A DNA stretch of 36,960 nt from Candidatus Poribacteria bacterium (GCA_022827225.1 JAJDTJ010000150.1:1-36960); one strand, 5' to 3'; shown: positions 8,206 through 17,007, counted from the first letter of the stretch. Translations and numbers: made by a program. Notes: generated from the letters alone by a model not told the origin.

Positions 8206-8907
8206 ATGACACTAAATATTAAAGACATGACCTCCGAACAAATCATCAACTGGCTCACGCCTATTGTCAATGGTGAGATATTTACATCGCGTGAAAAACT
8301 TGTCGCACTGCTTACAGAAGGTGCTCCGCACAAGGCACTTGAAGATGAGTTCCGGGAGTTTTTTAACGGTTACTACGTGCTTGCCTTGGAACTGGAAGAA
8401 TGTGAGAAATCCATCCTTGGATATATAAACGGAAACCACACATTTGCACACCTGAAGCACCGTATCTCGGCAGTTGAGGCACAACGGAAAAGTTCACCGC
8501 TGGGTCGCGAAGCGCGGCGGATGGGGTTATCCTTACACGATGATCCGGTGCCGGAGATAAAGGTAGCGGAGTTGTCATCTAATGAATTCCAGTCCTTGAT
8601 GCACACACTCGGAAATTGGCGACTTTTTGTAGCGCGGGAACGTCTCGTTAAGTTGATGGAAACGAAAGCGTCTATTGAGATAGCGGATCGTCTGAGTGCT
8701 GAGTTCTACGAATTTTTCGTCTGCTATTTGGAACTGGAATTATTTCTTGAAAATTACGATTATGACCCAGATGATGGATTGAAATTGCGTCCAGAATTTA
8801 TTGAAGCGTTAGAACACGAAGAGGAGTATATCCGATCTGGTAGTAAAATGTATACACTCGAGGAGGTTGCCGAGGAATTAGGAATCGAATTGAAATGTAT
8901 GAATTGA
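8206..8907 (+). CDS. Probable antitoxin with duplicated domain
   Basis: A 233-aa acidic protein directly upstream of, and overlapping by 13 nt, a RelE/ParE-type toxin, so antitoxin is the natural role. It contains two similar halves of about 60 residues: the segment with SREKLVALLTEGAP and DEFREFFNGYYVLALELEE, and the later one with ARERLVKLMETKAS and AEFYEFFVCYLELELFLEN. This is a tandem internal duplication. The C-terminus has YTLEEVAEELGI, which reads like a small helix-turn-helix or toxin-binding tail. I chose ATG 8206 (preceded by GAAGGTGATGG) over an upstream GTG at 8149, because that GTG lies in the loop of the operator palindrome. It is much longer than the usual 80-100 aa antitoxin. 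The family was not recognised; the role is by context. Confidence 0.6.
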   Translation: MTLNIKDMTSEQIINWLTPIVNGEIFTSREKLVALLTEGAPHKALEDEFREFFNGYYVLALELEECEKSILGYINGNHTFAHLKHRISAVEAQRKSSPLGREARRMGLSLHDDPVPEIKVAELSSNEFQSLMHTLGNWRLFVARERLVKLMETKASIEIADRLSAEFYEFFVCYLELELFLENYDYDPDDGLKLRPEFIEALEHEEEYIRSGSKMYTLEEVAEELGIELKCMN

Positions 8908-9152
8908 TACTGACCTCAAATGCCAGGCGGGATTTGCGGCGTTTGGATGCCAAAATTCAGAGGCAAATTCTCAGAAAACTTAGACGGCTCTGTGAAAATT
9001 GTGACGGATACCCCCATAAAGCACTGAAAGGGAAATATAGAGGACAGTTTAAGTTACCTTCAGGAGACTATCGAGCGATCTACACCTACGATAATCAAGC
9101 TTTAACGGTCAGAGTTTCCCGAATTCGTCATCGTTCATCTGTCTATGAATAA
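8895..9152 (+). CDS. RelE/ParE-family toxin
   Basis: An 85-aa basic protein of the type II RelE/ParE superfamily. It has the usual pattern: an N-terminal strand (MYELILTSNARRDLRRL), two helices, GKYRGQFKLPSGDYRAIY in the central strands, and a C-terminal RIRHRSSVYE strand. RelE members cut mRNA on the ribosome while ParE members poison gyrase. The conserved GDYR and terminal RHR fit the RelE side but do not settle it. Its ATG lies inside the antitoxin 3' end (13-nt overlap), the standard layout for translational coupling. The pair sits between the ATPase module and res. Confidence 0.85.
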   Translation: MYELILTSNARRDLRRLDAKIQRQILRKLRRLCENCDGYPHKALKGKYRGQFKLPSGDYRAIYTYDNQALTVRVSRIRHRSSVYE

Positions 9153-9183
9153 GTCTAACATCCACCAACACTGAAAATAAAAA

Positions 9184-11586
9184 ATGCACCTACCTCTCAA
9201 AGAATACCAAGAACGTACCCTTGAAACATTGACAGAATACTATCAAAACTGCTTGCGTCTGCAGAACGTCAATACTGCGTTCTATGACCTCACCGAACGC
9301 CCTTATGCAGCCCTGGACGGTTTACGCGGCATGCCTTATGTCTGCCTGCGACTCCCCACAGGGGGTGGCAAAACCTTTGTTGCGTGCCATGCTGTCAGTA
9401 TTACGGCTTCTGAACTCCTAAAGACAGAGAGTCCACTTGTGCTTTGGCTTGTCCCTTCAAATGCCATACGCGACCAAACACTCAAAGCCCTTAAAGAACC
9501 CGATCATCCGTACAGAGATGCTTTTAGATCCTCAGGTCACAACGTAGAGATCCGTACTATTGACGAGGCACTTCATCTGCAACCGCATATTCTGAATACA
9601 AAAACCACGATTATTGTCTCCACCATGCAAGCATTTCGTGTTGAAGACACAGAAGGACGCAAGGTTTATGAAGATTCAGGCGCGCTGATGGGACATTTCA
9701 CACACCTTTCAGACGATGTCCTCTCAGAGATTGAGCAGGATAACGGTAAACCTATCTATTCACTGGCAAACCTGTTATGCGTCAAACGTCCGCTTGTTAT
9801 TGTTGACGAAGCGCATAACGCCCGAACGCCACTCTCTTTTGAAACACTTGCTCGGTTCAATCCATCCGCAATCATTGAATTCACCGCAACCCCCGCTATG
9901 GAGGAAAACCGTTCCAACGTCCTCTATACCGTCTCTGCTGCTGAACTCCAGGCAGAAGACATGATTAAGATGCCAATTCAGCTGGAAACCGATCCGGACT
10001 GGAACCAGCTACTTACGACTGCCATTGCAAAACGAGACGAACTTGAAGTAGATGCAGAGAAAGAGCGCAAAGATACAGATGAATATATCCGTCCAGTTAT
10101 GCTAATTCAGGCGCAGCCAAGACGTAAAGACCAAGAGACTTTGACTGTTGAAGTCGTTGAGAAATGTCTAATTGAAGAACACAGAATCCCTGAAGCCCAG
10201 ATCGCGCGCGCCACAGGTGAGGACAGAGGTCTTGACAATGTTGACATCAACGACCCGGAATGTCCGATTCGGTATGTGATCACTGTGCAGGCGTTGCGAG
10301 AAGGATGGGATTGTCCTTTTGCCTATGTCCTCTGCTCAGTTGCCGAAATGAGATCTTCCACCGCTGTTGAACAGATATTGGGGAGGGTTATGCGTCTCCC
10401 AAAAGCAAAACGCAAGAAACAGAAATCATTGAATAGTGCTTACGCCTTTGTCGCTTCTCAGAGCTTCTATAAAACTGCATCCGCTTTAGCTGATGGGCTC
10501 GTTCAAAACGGTTTTGATAAACAAGCCGCTGCAGATCTCATCTGTCCGCCGGATGAGCAACAAGGTGAGTTAATGTCCTTTGAAGGTATGACACAGCCTG
10601 ATTCTGAGTCTGCCCCTGCTGTGCGCGGTGAAACATTTAAAGTTCCAAAGTTGATGGTCAAACGGAACCAAAGTTACCTCGACTTTGAGGCATCTCGTTT
10701 TTTAGAAACCGTGTGGCAGCTATCCGAATGTGATGCTGAACTCTCTGAGGAGGAATTTCCATCCGAATTTAGTACAAGGGAACGCGGCGAGATCGGACTG
10801 TCTGAAGAAGGTAAAGTAGAAATGCGTTTCTTGGGGCAGCTCCATCAACAAATGACGCTTCTTGCCCCGGATAAAGGATGGGATGCTGCACGACTTGCCG
10901 ACTGGCTTGATAGAACTATCAAACATCTTGACATCCTACAGCGTGAATCTCTACCTTTTCTGCAGCGGTTAGTAAACTATCTTATTGAGGAGCGTAATAT
11001 ACCTATAGAGGTTCTCATACGCAATAAATATGCCTTGAAAGACGCTGCTGCAGCGAAGATTGATAGCCACCGTCAAAACGTGCACCAAGCTGCCTATGAA
11101 AACTATCTTCTGCCTGATTTTGCAACTCCTGTTGTTGTTTCACCGGATCATTGCTTCTCCTTTGACCCGCACGGTTACCCCTATAACACCCGTTATGAAG
11201 GGATATACCGATTTCAAAAACATTACTACCGAGATGTTGGCGATTTGAAATCCAAAGGTGAAGAAGTCCAATGTGCCCAATTCATAGACACGTTGCCTCA
11301 AGTGAATTTTTGGGTGCGGAATCTTGAGCGCAAACCACTACACTCTTTTTGGCTTCAGACTTCAACCGACAGGTTTTATCCTGATTTTGTATGCCTCTTA
11401 AAGGATGGACGTTATTTGGTTGTTGAATACAAAGGGCTGCAGCTTTGGTCTGCCGACGATGCGCGTGAGAAGCGCGAGATTGGTGAATTATGGGAGGCGC
11501 GTAGCGGAGGAAGTTGCTTGTTCGTTATGCCCAATGGACCCGATTTTGATGCCATCCGAGCGAAACTTTCCCAAAATCCCGGTTGA
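9184..11586 (+). CDS. res: Type III restriction enzyme Res subunit
   Basis: An 800-aa helicase-nuclease. Superfamily 2 helicase motifs appear in order: PTGGGKT (about 58-64), DEAHNA (about 208-213), FTATPAM (about 233-239) and QILGRVMRLP (about 397-406). The C-terminus carries a PD-(D/E)xK nuclease site, P733-D734 in FYPDF and E748-Y-K750 in VVEYKG. Type III Res translocates or signals along DNA after contact with Mod and cuts near inversely oriented sites. The start at 9184 has only a weak ribosome binding site. The gene is intact although mod is frameshifted and far upstream. Since type III cleavage needs Mod for recognition, Res alone should be inactive unless Mod is made in some form. Confidence 0.92.
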   Translation: MHLPLKEYQERTLETLTEYYQNCLRLQNVNTAFYDLTERPYAALDGLRGMPYVCLRLPTGGGKTFVACHAVSITASELLKTESPLVLWLVPSNAIRDQTLKALKEPDHPYRDAFRSSGHNVEIRTIDEALHLQPHILNTKTTIIVSTMQAFRVEDTEGRKVYEDSGALMGHFTHLSDDVLSEIEQDNGKPIYSLANLLCVKRPLVIVDEAHNARTPLSFETLARFNPSAIIEFTATPAMEENRSNVLYTVSAAELQAEDMIKMPIQLETDPDWNQLLTTAIAKRDELEVDAEKERKDTDEYIRPVMLIQAQPRRKDQETLTVEVVEKCLIEEHRIPEAQIARATGEDRGLDNVDINDPECPIRYVITVQALREGWDCPFAYVLCSVAEMRSSTAVEQILGRVMRLPKAKRKKQKSLNSAYAFVASQSFYKTASALADGLVQNGFDKQAAADLICPPDEQQGELMSFEGMTQPDSESAPAVRGETFKVPKLMVKRNQSYLDFEASRFLETVWQLSECDAELSEEEFPSEFSTRERGEIGLSEEGKVEMRFLGQLHQQMTLLAPDKGWDAARLADWLDRTIKHLDILQRESLPFLQRLVNYLIEERNIPIEVLIRNKYALKDAAAAKIDSHRQNVHQAAYENYLLPDFATPVVVSPDHCFSFDPHGYPYNTRYEGIYRFQKHYYRDVGDLKSKGEEVQCAQFIDTLPQVNFWVRNLERKPLHSFWLQTSTDRFYPDFVCLLKDGRYLVVEYKGLQLWSADDAREKREIGELWEARSGGSCLFVMPNGPDFDAIRAKLSQNPG

Positions 11587-11623
11587 TAAAAAAACAGTTA
11601 AATAAAAAAATAGGAGACTCAAC

Positions 11624-12796
11624 TTGAACACCAGAAAAACTGTAGTTTTCACATTCGTATTGGCTGTTACCGTTTCAATTGCGAGTCTTATCGGCTGTGA
11701 ACGGGTCCAGCAGATTGCCCAACCTACCGTGCCACTACCAGAAGCGATTAGTAGAGAGATTTTAATCGGTGCTGTCTACCCGATCACAGGGCACTCCAGT
11801 TTGGCAGGCTCTTCGGTAGAATACGGTATTGAACTCGCTGTTGCAGAAATTAACAACTCACAACACAGCGATGTGAAAATCAAACTCATCATGGAGGACG
11901 GTCAGAGTACTGTAGGGGGCGCGGTTGAAGCCTTTAACAAACTGATTCATCAAGACAAAGTTTCTATTATCCTCGGTCCCGGATCCTCAAGTCAGGTACA
12001 AGAGGCTTTTCCGATCGCGCACCAGAACCAGGTCGTAGCGATAAGTCCCACTTCAGCCGCTTCTGGCTTGAGTGCAGTTAGCGATTTTGTTTTCCGCACC
12101 AACCTCACGACAGACGTGCTTATTCCGAACGGAGTCAGGGTAACACAGGAGAAACTCGGATATCAAAAAGTGGCTACGCTATTTGATAATGTGGATCTCT
12201 TTTCCCGGACCAGTGATACGGAATTGAGAAAGGCACTTATGGATAACGGGGTTGAGATTCTCACAACAGAAAGTTTCCAAACGGCGGAAACAGACCTGTC
12301 TGCCCAATTTACTCGCATCAAAGCGTCAAATCCGGATGCCATCTTTATCTCATCTACAGTCGGAGACATTTCCGATATTCTGGTTCAAGGCCGTGCCCTC
12401 GGTATTCCTTCTGATATTCCGTTCATCGTTAATCTCACGCTGTCGAGAGATTTAGTAGAAGCTGCGGGGGATGCCGCCGAAGGAACAATCACTTTTACCA
12501 GTTGGAATAGCACAACAGATACACCCGGCAATCAAGCCTTTGTGCAGAACTACAGTACAAAATACGGAATGGAACCCAATATTTGGGCGGCACAATTTTA
12601 CGCCGCTCTTCATATTCTCGCCAAAGGAATAGCAGATGCGCAATCAACTGATCCAAAGGCGATTGCTGCTGCACTCGCGGGGATTCGAGATTTTGACACG
12701 ATTCTCGGTACGCTCTCTTTTAACGACGTTGGGGATGCGGTCTACGATCCGATTGTCTTAATTGTCAAAGATGGCGAATTTGAGGTTTTCGAGTAG
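11624..12796 (+). CDS. Branched-chain amino-acid type substrate-binding lipoprotein
   Basis: A 390-aa periplasmic binding protein of the Leu/Ile/Val (Peripla_BP_6, LivJ-like) family. A signal peptide ends in a lipobox SLIGC with C25 as the predicted lipidated residue. The first lobe begins ILIGAVYPITGHSSLAG, and EYGIELAVAEIN is typical of the family. The start is TTG 11624, supported by AGGAGA at 11612-11617. No permease or ATPase genes lie beside it, so it either works with a transporter elsewhere or acts as a sensor. The ligand cannot be predicted. It follows res by 37 nt but looks like chromosomal background rather than defence. A strong terminator ends the transcript. Confidence 0.88.
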   Translation: MNTRKTVVFTFVLAVTVSIASLIGCERVQQIAQPTVPLPEAISREILIGAVYPITGHSSLAGSSVEYGIELAVAEINNSQHSDVKIKLIMEDGQSTVGGAVEAFNKLIHQDKVSIILGPGSSSQVQEAFPIAHQNQVVAISPTSAASGLSAVSDFVFRTNLTTDVLIPNGVRVTQEKLGYQKVATLFDNVDLFSRTSDTELRKALMDNGVEILTTESFQTAETDLSAQFTRIKASNPDAIFISSTVGDISDILVQGRALGIPSDIPFIVNLTLSRDLVEAAGDAAEGTITFTSWNSTTDTPGNQAFVQNYSTKYGMEPNIWAAQFYAALHILAKGIADAQSTDPKAIAAALAGIRDFDTILGTLSFNDVGDAVYDPIVLIVKDGEFEVFE

Positions 12797-12834
12797 GCGT
12801 GTGTCTCAATTAAGCCAATCCTGACTATATACAG

Positions 12835-12872
12835 AGAGGCTTTAGGTTATCTGTACCTAAAGCCTCTTTTTT
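12835..12872 (+). terminator. Rho-independent terminator
   Basis: A perfect 13-bp stem (12835-12847 with 12855-12867), a 7-nt loop and a run of six Ts ending at 12872. It lies between the binding-protein gene and the convergent sulfatase-like gene. Confidence 0.92.
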
Positions 12873-12892
12873 GATTTTAACCTCTGACTGTC

Positions 12893-14341
12893 CTATTCAT
12901 CATCCTCTTCCGGATAGTCAATCGACCATTTACCCTTCCCGTCACCGGACGGTTCTTCTTTCCAGAGATTGAGGAAATTCTCAGGTGCGTTATGCTCCTC
13001 AAGATGCGACATAAAGCGTTCATGCAACTCCTTGACCAGTTCCATGTTGTCTGCAGCGATGTCGTTCTCTGCTATCGGGTCTGCAGGTAGATCAAACAGT
13101 TCCGGTCTACCGTATTCACCGACAGGCGCGTATCCCCAACGTTCAGTGACGAGGAACGGCGTTGTCGCTCGGCGCGGCACACTATCCCCCTGTGCTCGGA
13201 TATGGCAACCGGTTACAGCGTATTCCCTGTGTTGGGTATCGCCATTAAGGAGCGCCTGCGCGAAGGAACGTCCCTCAAACGGTTTCGGTGGCTCCAAAGT
13301 AACGCCAGCCAATTCACAGAGCGTCGGCATAATATCCATCGGTTGCGCGATGAGGTCAAGACGTTGCCCTTGTGGAACATCTCCACCAGCAACCAAGAAC
13401 ATCTCGTGGTTGATTTCCGGGTATGTCGGCCAATAGCGTTCATCTTTCGCGTCAATGTTGGATTTACCTGTCCTACTGTGTTCACCGATAGACATCCCGT
13501 GGTCAGATAGCACAACGACGAGCGTATCGTCCCACAACTCTAAGTCTTCCACCTTCTGCAGAATCCGTCCGATATGTCGGTCAACGAGTTCGGATTCACC
13601 GGCGTAGTGTGCCCAGAGATTGTGCAATTCTGCATCTGTAAAGAGGGACGACAGACCGTAGTTCGGATGTAGCATCGGTGGACCGGTGTAATCCGGATCG
13701 TAGCGTTTGACGAGATATTCCGGTGGGTCCCACGGTTCGTGCGGATCGAAGAAATCTACCCAGAGGAAGAAGGGGCCCGATTTGTGGTTCTCTTCCAACC
13801 ATCGGATCGTGGTCTCGGAGGTCCTACCAGAAAACGTCTCCGACTCATACTGGTAGTAGCGGTTCGTCCAGCGGTGCGTGTTCGGCAGCGTATGCCCACG
13901 GAACGCTGGATTGGGTCGCGTCTTTTCATTCGGCATAACGACTTTTATTTCGTCGTTGAGGTGGAGCAGCGGTTTGTCGCCCTCCTGCCCACGATGCTGA
14001 AACGCGGCCTCGAAACAGTGCTGGAACCGTGTGTTAAACAGGTGCGGGGTATCACATATCAGCTGCGTTGCGTATCCCTGCTGACTTAAGAGTCTTGCGA
14101 TGACGTTCCGTCCACTCTGATCAATCGGCTGCCACGGGTAGTGGGGCCACCCGACCGATGCAGTTATAATATCGGTGCGGTGTGGAACCGTCGGGAAACT
14201 GCTCATATAAAATTTGTCGATAGCCGTTGCGCGCTCCGCCTCAAATTTATCGAGCATCGGCGTGCGAATGGGTCGTCTCGCGCGTTCGCCTAAATTGTCA
14301 TACCGAAAGGTATCCGTAATAAGCAAAACAATGTTTTTCAT
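12893..14341 (-). CDS. Sulfatase-superfamily hydrolase with Thr at the nucleophile position
   Basis: A 482-aa alkaline-phosphatase-superfamily enzyme of the sulfatase family (PF00884 type). The N-terminal metal ligand region is LLITDTFRYDN, the late motif is VVLSDHGMSIGEH, and the C-terminal half has the usual ELFDLPADP block. In true sulfatases the C/S-x-P-x-R motif carries the residue converted to formylglycine. Here the matching stretch is FPTVPHR with T51 at that position, so FGly formation is not possible. Enzymes with Thr there act as phosphodiesterases or phosphatases in related families, so the true substrate is open. No signal peptide is evident, suggesting a cytoplasmic enzyme. AAGGAGG lies upstream of the start with somewhat long spacing. 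Confidence 0.85.
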   Translation of the reverse strand: MKNIVLLITDTFRYDNLGERARRPIRTPMLDKFEAERATAIDKFYMSSFPTVPHRTDIITASVGWPHYPWQPIDQSGRNVIARLLSQQGYATQLICDTPHLFNTRFQHCFEAAFQHRGQEGDKPLLHLNDEIKVVMPNEKTRPNPAFRGHTLPNTHRWTNRYYQYESETFSGRTSETTIRWLEENHKSGPFFLWVDFFDPHEPWDPPEYLVKRYDPDYTGPPMLHPNYGLSSLFTDAELHNLWAHYAGESELVDRHIGRILQKVEDLELWDDTLVVVLSDHGMSIGEHSRTGKSNIDAKDERYWPTYPEINHEMFLVAGGDVPQGQRLDLIAQPMDIMPTLCELAGVTLEPPKPFEGRSFAQALLNGDTQHREYAVTGCHIRAQGDSVPRRATTPFLVTERWGYAPVGEYGRPELFDLPADPIAENDIAADNMELVKELHERFMSHLEEHNAPENFLNLWKEEPSGDGKGKWSIDYPEEDDE

Positions 14342-14366
14342 CTTTGATAGTCTGCCTCCTTAATCT

Positions 14367-14414
14367 GTTCTACAATCTATTTCGGTATTAGTTCTACAAT
14401 CTATTTCGGTATTA
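14367..14414. repeat. 24-bp tandem duplication
   Basis: The unit GTTCTACAATCTATTTCGGT plus ATTA occurs twice in direct succession (14367-14390 and 14391-14414), just upstream of the sulfatase-like gene on the minus strand. It could be a slippage duplication or paired regulator sites. Confidence 0.8.
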
Positions 14415-14457
14415 GTCGTTTAGGACTTGATATTTCTGGCGGAGCCGAAACCTCGTC

Positions 14458-14634
14458 CTAAGGATGACCTTCAAGATGGCGATCTATTCTCTCACTTATA
14501 ATGTTTATTCTTTGTTCAAGCCTCGCAATATCGTCTTTAGTTGCAAATCTAAATGACCTTAGAAAACTAGCAACGGTAATAATCATAATTACAGCAGAGA
14601 ATGTAACTGTCAAAATAACTGCCCACATCGGCAT
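14458..14634 (-). CDS. Small single-pass membrane protein, 58 aa
   Basis: A short ORF: an N-terminal hydrophobic helix (MPMWAVILTVTFSAVIMIIT, then VASFL) followed by a charged amphipathic segment with heptad-like spacing (TKDDIARLEQRINIISERID), probably a short coiled coil. The first ATG follows GGGGGTAAT at good spacing. Upstream is a near-perfect extended -10 promoter, so expression is likely. Layout (N-out or N-in helix plus cytoplasmic coil) is like many small regulatory membrane proteins, but the family is unknown. It lies between the UbiA and sulfatase-like genes on the same strand. Confidence 0.7.
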   Translation of the reverse strand: MPMWAVILTVTFSAVIMIITVASFLRSFRFATKDDIARLEQRINIISERIDRHLEGHP

Positions 14635-14671
14635 GATATTACCCCCATTTTGTTTGATATAACATACAAAA

Positions 14672-14700
14672 AGTATATCATATCAAAATTGATTTGTCAA
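14672..14700 (-). promoter_or_regulatory. Consensus promoter for the 58-aa membrane protein
   Basis: Read on the minus strand: TTGACA (14695-14700), a 17-nt spacer and TATACT (14672-14677), with TG one base before the -10 (extended -10). The start codon of the small gene lies about 40 nt downstream. Confidence 0.8.
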
Positions 14701-14739
14701 GTAGAGGTGCAGTTCTCAGCAGGCGGGTGGGACCTTCTC

Positions 14740-15663
14740 TTATACCTCTTGGCGCGTCGTTTTTAACAGAAATAGTGTTACCAACAGCAACGGCACGATG
14801 ACAGCAGCGGAGACCGCGATAGATACCTGCGCACCGATAAGGCATGGAAAAAAGAGAATAGAACCCACCATCGAACCTTTCAACGCAAAATAGCCGTTCT
14901 TTTCATTCGGTTGTAGATAGAGCGAGATACGCGTACCGACAGTGGCAATGATCCCTAAAACCACCCAAACGATATAAGTCTTCTGAACGTCTGGCTCCAA
15001 CCAGTATGGCAGAAGAGCAATAGCGAAAGCGAGTACCGTTGCCACCGCAGAGACCAAAAGTGCCGGACGAACACCGATCTGAATCGGTGTCGTTAGGATG
15101 CCGAGTTGTCTGTCGCGTGAAAGGTCTTTGAACGTCGTCGTGATATGTGTGCCTAAATCGTAAAGCGTTGTCGCAGCGAAGGCATACCACACCAAACGCG
15201 GAACTGTTCCGCTAACGACCAATGCCCCGAAGATACTCAGTAGCCCAATTCCCAACGGTAACGTGAGGCTCCCTAATATCCCTTTTGATTTGAAAATAGC
15301 GTTGTAGAGGTGCGAAATCGCGACCAACCCCATGACCAGAAAACCGGTTTGCGGGTTGAGTAGGAACCCTCCGATGACACATGTCCCGTAGATAAGACTC
15401 GCCGGTATAATCGCTTGTCGTGGGGTCAATCGTTGTGCGGGAAGCGGGCGTTCCGGGTTTGTCTGTTTGTCCGTTTCGTGATGGAAATAGTCGTTTTTTA
15501 TCATTCCGGCGAAGTAGCCGAAAAGCGCGATGACGAGTGCCACCGCAACACGCCACGTGAACCTTCCGCCACTTGCGATGAGCGCACCCGGGAGCGTCGC
15601 GACAATCGGAATCGCAAAAAGCGGGTAGCGGATCAGGTCAAGATAGGCTCTGAAACGGTTCAT
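14740..15663 (-). CDS. UbiA-family prenyltransferase
   Basis: A 307-aa integral membrane protein with about eight to nine hydrophobic helices. Both Asp-rich motifs of the UbiA superfamily are present: N57-D58...D65 in NDYFHHETD, followed by NPERPLP, and D180...D184 in FKDLSRDRQLG. These bind the Mg-diphosphate of a polyprenyl donor. Members make ubiquinone, menaquinone, heme O, chlorophyll or archaeal-type lipids; the acceptor cannot be told here. The start ATG has AGGAAA upstream. The beta-helix lipoprotein gene ends 14 nt before it on the same strand, so cotranscription is likely, though no functional link is obvious. Confidence 0.88.
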   Translation of the reverse strand: MNRFRAYLDLIRYPLFAIPIVATLPGALIASGGRFTWRVAVALVIALFGYFAGMIKNDYFHHETDKQTNPERPLPAQRLTPRQAIIPASLIYGTCVIGGFLLNPQTGFLVMGLVAISHLYNAIFKSKGILGSLTLPLGIGLLSIFGALVVSGTVPRLVWYAFAATTLYDLGTHITTTFKDLSRDRQLGILTTPIQIGVRPALLVSAVATVLAFAIALLPYWLEPDVQKTYIVWVVLGIIATVGTRISLYLQPNEKNGYFALKGSMVGSILFFPCLIGAQVSIAVSAAVIVPLLLVTLFLLKTTRQEV

Positions 15664-15677
15664 ATCTCAATTTCCTG

Positions 15678-16832
15678 TTAGAAGTTTTCGCGTGGTACGC
15701 CTGCTTCCGGTACCGGAGAATTCCGCGGTTCAAACGCTTCCTCTACACCGTAAAACTGCTCGCTCTGTGTCCCGACACTGAGTTCCGTTATACTACCTCC
15801 AACCTGTTTATTCCCTTGAATAAAGTTATCTCGGAGCCGACCCCCATCGTAGACCGCCCAACCGACGTTATTTGTGATGTTATTAGAAACAATTTCTGGG
15901 GAGGCGGTAGAATAACAGACAATCGCGTTCTCGTAATTCGCACGAAGGATGTTATACTGAATACGCGGACGAGAGTCATCTTCGCATACAATCCCGTACT
16001 GGTTAGCCGTAAACTCGTTGTATTCCACATCTGGTGCCGCACTACCTTGGAATTTGGAACCTGTGCCGTTCCTATTAAATTCGCTACCGCTAATCACCGG
16101 GTTCGTGTTTTCGCAAATTATCCCTGTTCTATTCTCGCCGAAAAGACACCTCTCAATTTGAACAGCATCTGTCCGGATCCTGATGCCGATATTCGCGTGC
16201 TGGATACGAGTGTATGTGAGACGACTGTTCGGACTAGTGGTTTCAATTTGAATACCCGCCCAGTCTCCCGCTCGGGGTGGATCCGCGTTTACGGTACTCT
16301 CAACCATCTGACCGAGGCCCCTCTGTTGTCTTCTCAGAGGCGTATCCGTACCAAAGGTGGAGGCGGTTGTCTCTGCTATCGGTGCTTGTTCCTGCGTCTG
16401 CTGCTTCCCCAAGGATCCGAAAACGATCATACGATCTGGTGATCCTTCAGCATAGAGTTCACCCATCACGATAAGTAAGCTCGGTGTATCGATCGGTTCA
16501 AAACCGACGATAGTTCCAGCGCGGATCGTCAATGTGACTCCCTCCGGCACAGTAACAGTGTCCGTAATATAGACCCTTCCATCCCATATCTCGTTTTCCG
16601 TGAGTTCACCGGATTTCTCTACAATTTCAAAACTGGGACCGTCTACATTCAAATTGAAAGTTTCGCCTTGGCATCCACAGTAGAACCCTGTTAGTACACA
16701 GATGAGGCAGACTAACAGCGTATAAGACGTAGATATCTGATGTTGTTGTTGCGTGTGTATTATTTTCATAACCATATTTTTAACATAGATACGCATCCGT
16801 GTCAAGCAGGAAAAAGCATCACTTAGAACCAT
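15678..16832 (-). CDS. Right-handed beta-helix lipoprotein (NosD-like repeats)
   Basis: A secreted protein of 384 aa. A hydrophobic segment ends in GFYCGC (Cys 52/54), a probable lipoprotein signal. The mature part starts with a GRVYITDTVTVPEGVTLTI strand typical of pectate-lyase-like beta-helix caps. Repeated rungs of about 22 residues follow, of the type N.ISGSEFNRNGTG and NEFTANQYGIVCEDD. Such proteins bind or cut polysaccharides, or are structural. I chose ATG 16832 because a perfect AAAGGAGG lies 8 nt upstream; the frame also stays open to a TTG at 16862. The start leaves a long n-region of about 35 residues before the hydrophobic core, so an internal ATG (16775 or 16769) is an alternative, although it lacks a ribosome binding site. 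Confidence 0.75.
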   Translation of the reverse strand: MVLSDAFSCLTRMRIYVKNMVMKIIHTQQQHQISTSYTLLVCLICVLTGFYCGCQGETFNLNVDGPSFEIVEKSGELTENEIWDGRVYITDTVTVPEGVTLTIRAGTIVGFEPIDTPSLLIVMGELYAEGSPDRMIVFGSLGKQQTQEQAPIAETTASTFGTDTPLRRQQRGLGQMVESTVNADPPRAGDWAGIQIETTSPNSRLTYTRIQHANIGIRIRTDAVQIERCLFGENRTGIICENTNPVISGSEFNRNGTGSKFQGSAAPDVEYNEFTANQYGIVCEDDSRPRIQYNILRANYENAIVCYSTASPEIVSNNITNNVGWAVYDGGRLRDNFIQGNKQVGGSITELSVGTQSEQFYGVEEAFEPRNSPVPEAGVPRENF

Positions 16833-16978
16833 TCGGGTTTCCTCCTTTGAATTAGTCCTCAACTATCGGGACACAAAAGTAACTGAATACTGACAACTAT
16901 TAACTGATTACAACACAATCAATTTATTGATAACTAACAGCCATTCCTTTAATAACTAACGATTTTTCCAAAAAAAGT

Positions 16979-17007
16979 TTGACATCAGCAGTTAAATTTG
17001 CTATAAT
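16979..17007 (+). promoter_or_regulatory. Perfect consensus promoter for the ffh operon
   Basis: TTGACA (16979-16984), a 17-nt spacer and TATAAT (17002-17007) match the sigma-70 consensus at every position. A leader of about 100 nt precedes ffh. The rest of 16863-17117 is AT-rich and shows no gene. Confidence 0.88.

Noticed and set aside
12969..13510. Long forward ORFs (155 and 102 codons) opposite the sulfatase-like gene
   Set aside because: They lie entirely antisense to a well-conserved gene, with Arg/Ser-rich composition typical of shadow frames.
15816..16442. 208-codon forward ORF opposite the beta-helix gene
   Set aside because: It is antisense to a protein with clear signal peptide and repeats, and shows no ribosome binding site or recognisable domain.
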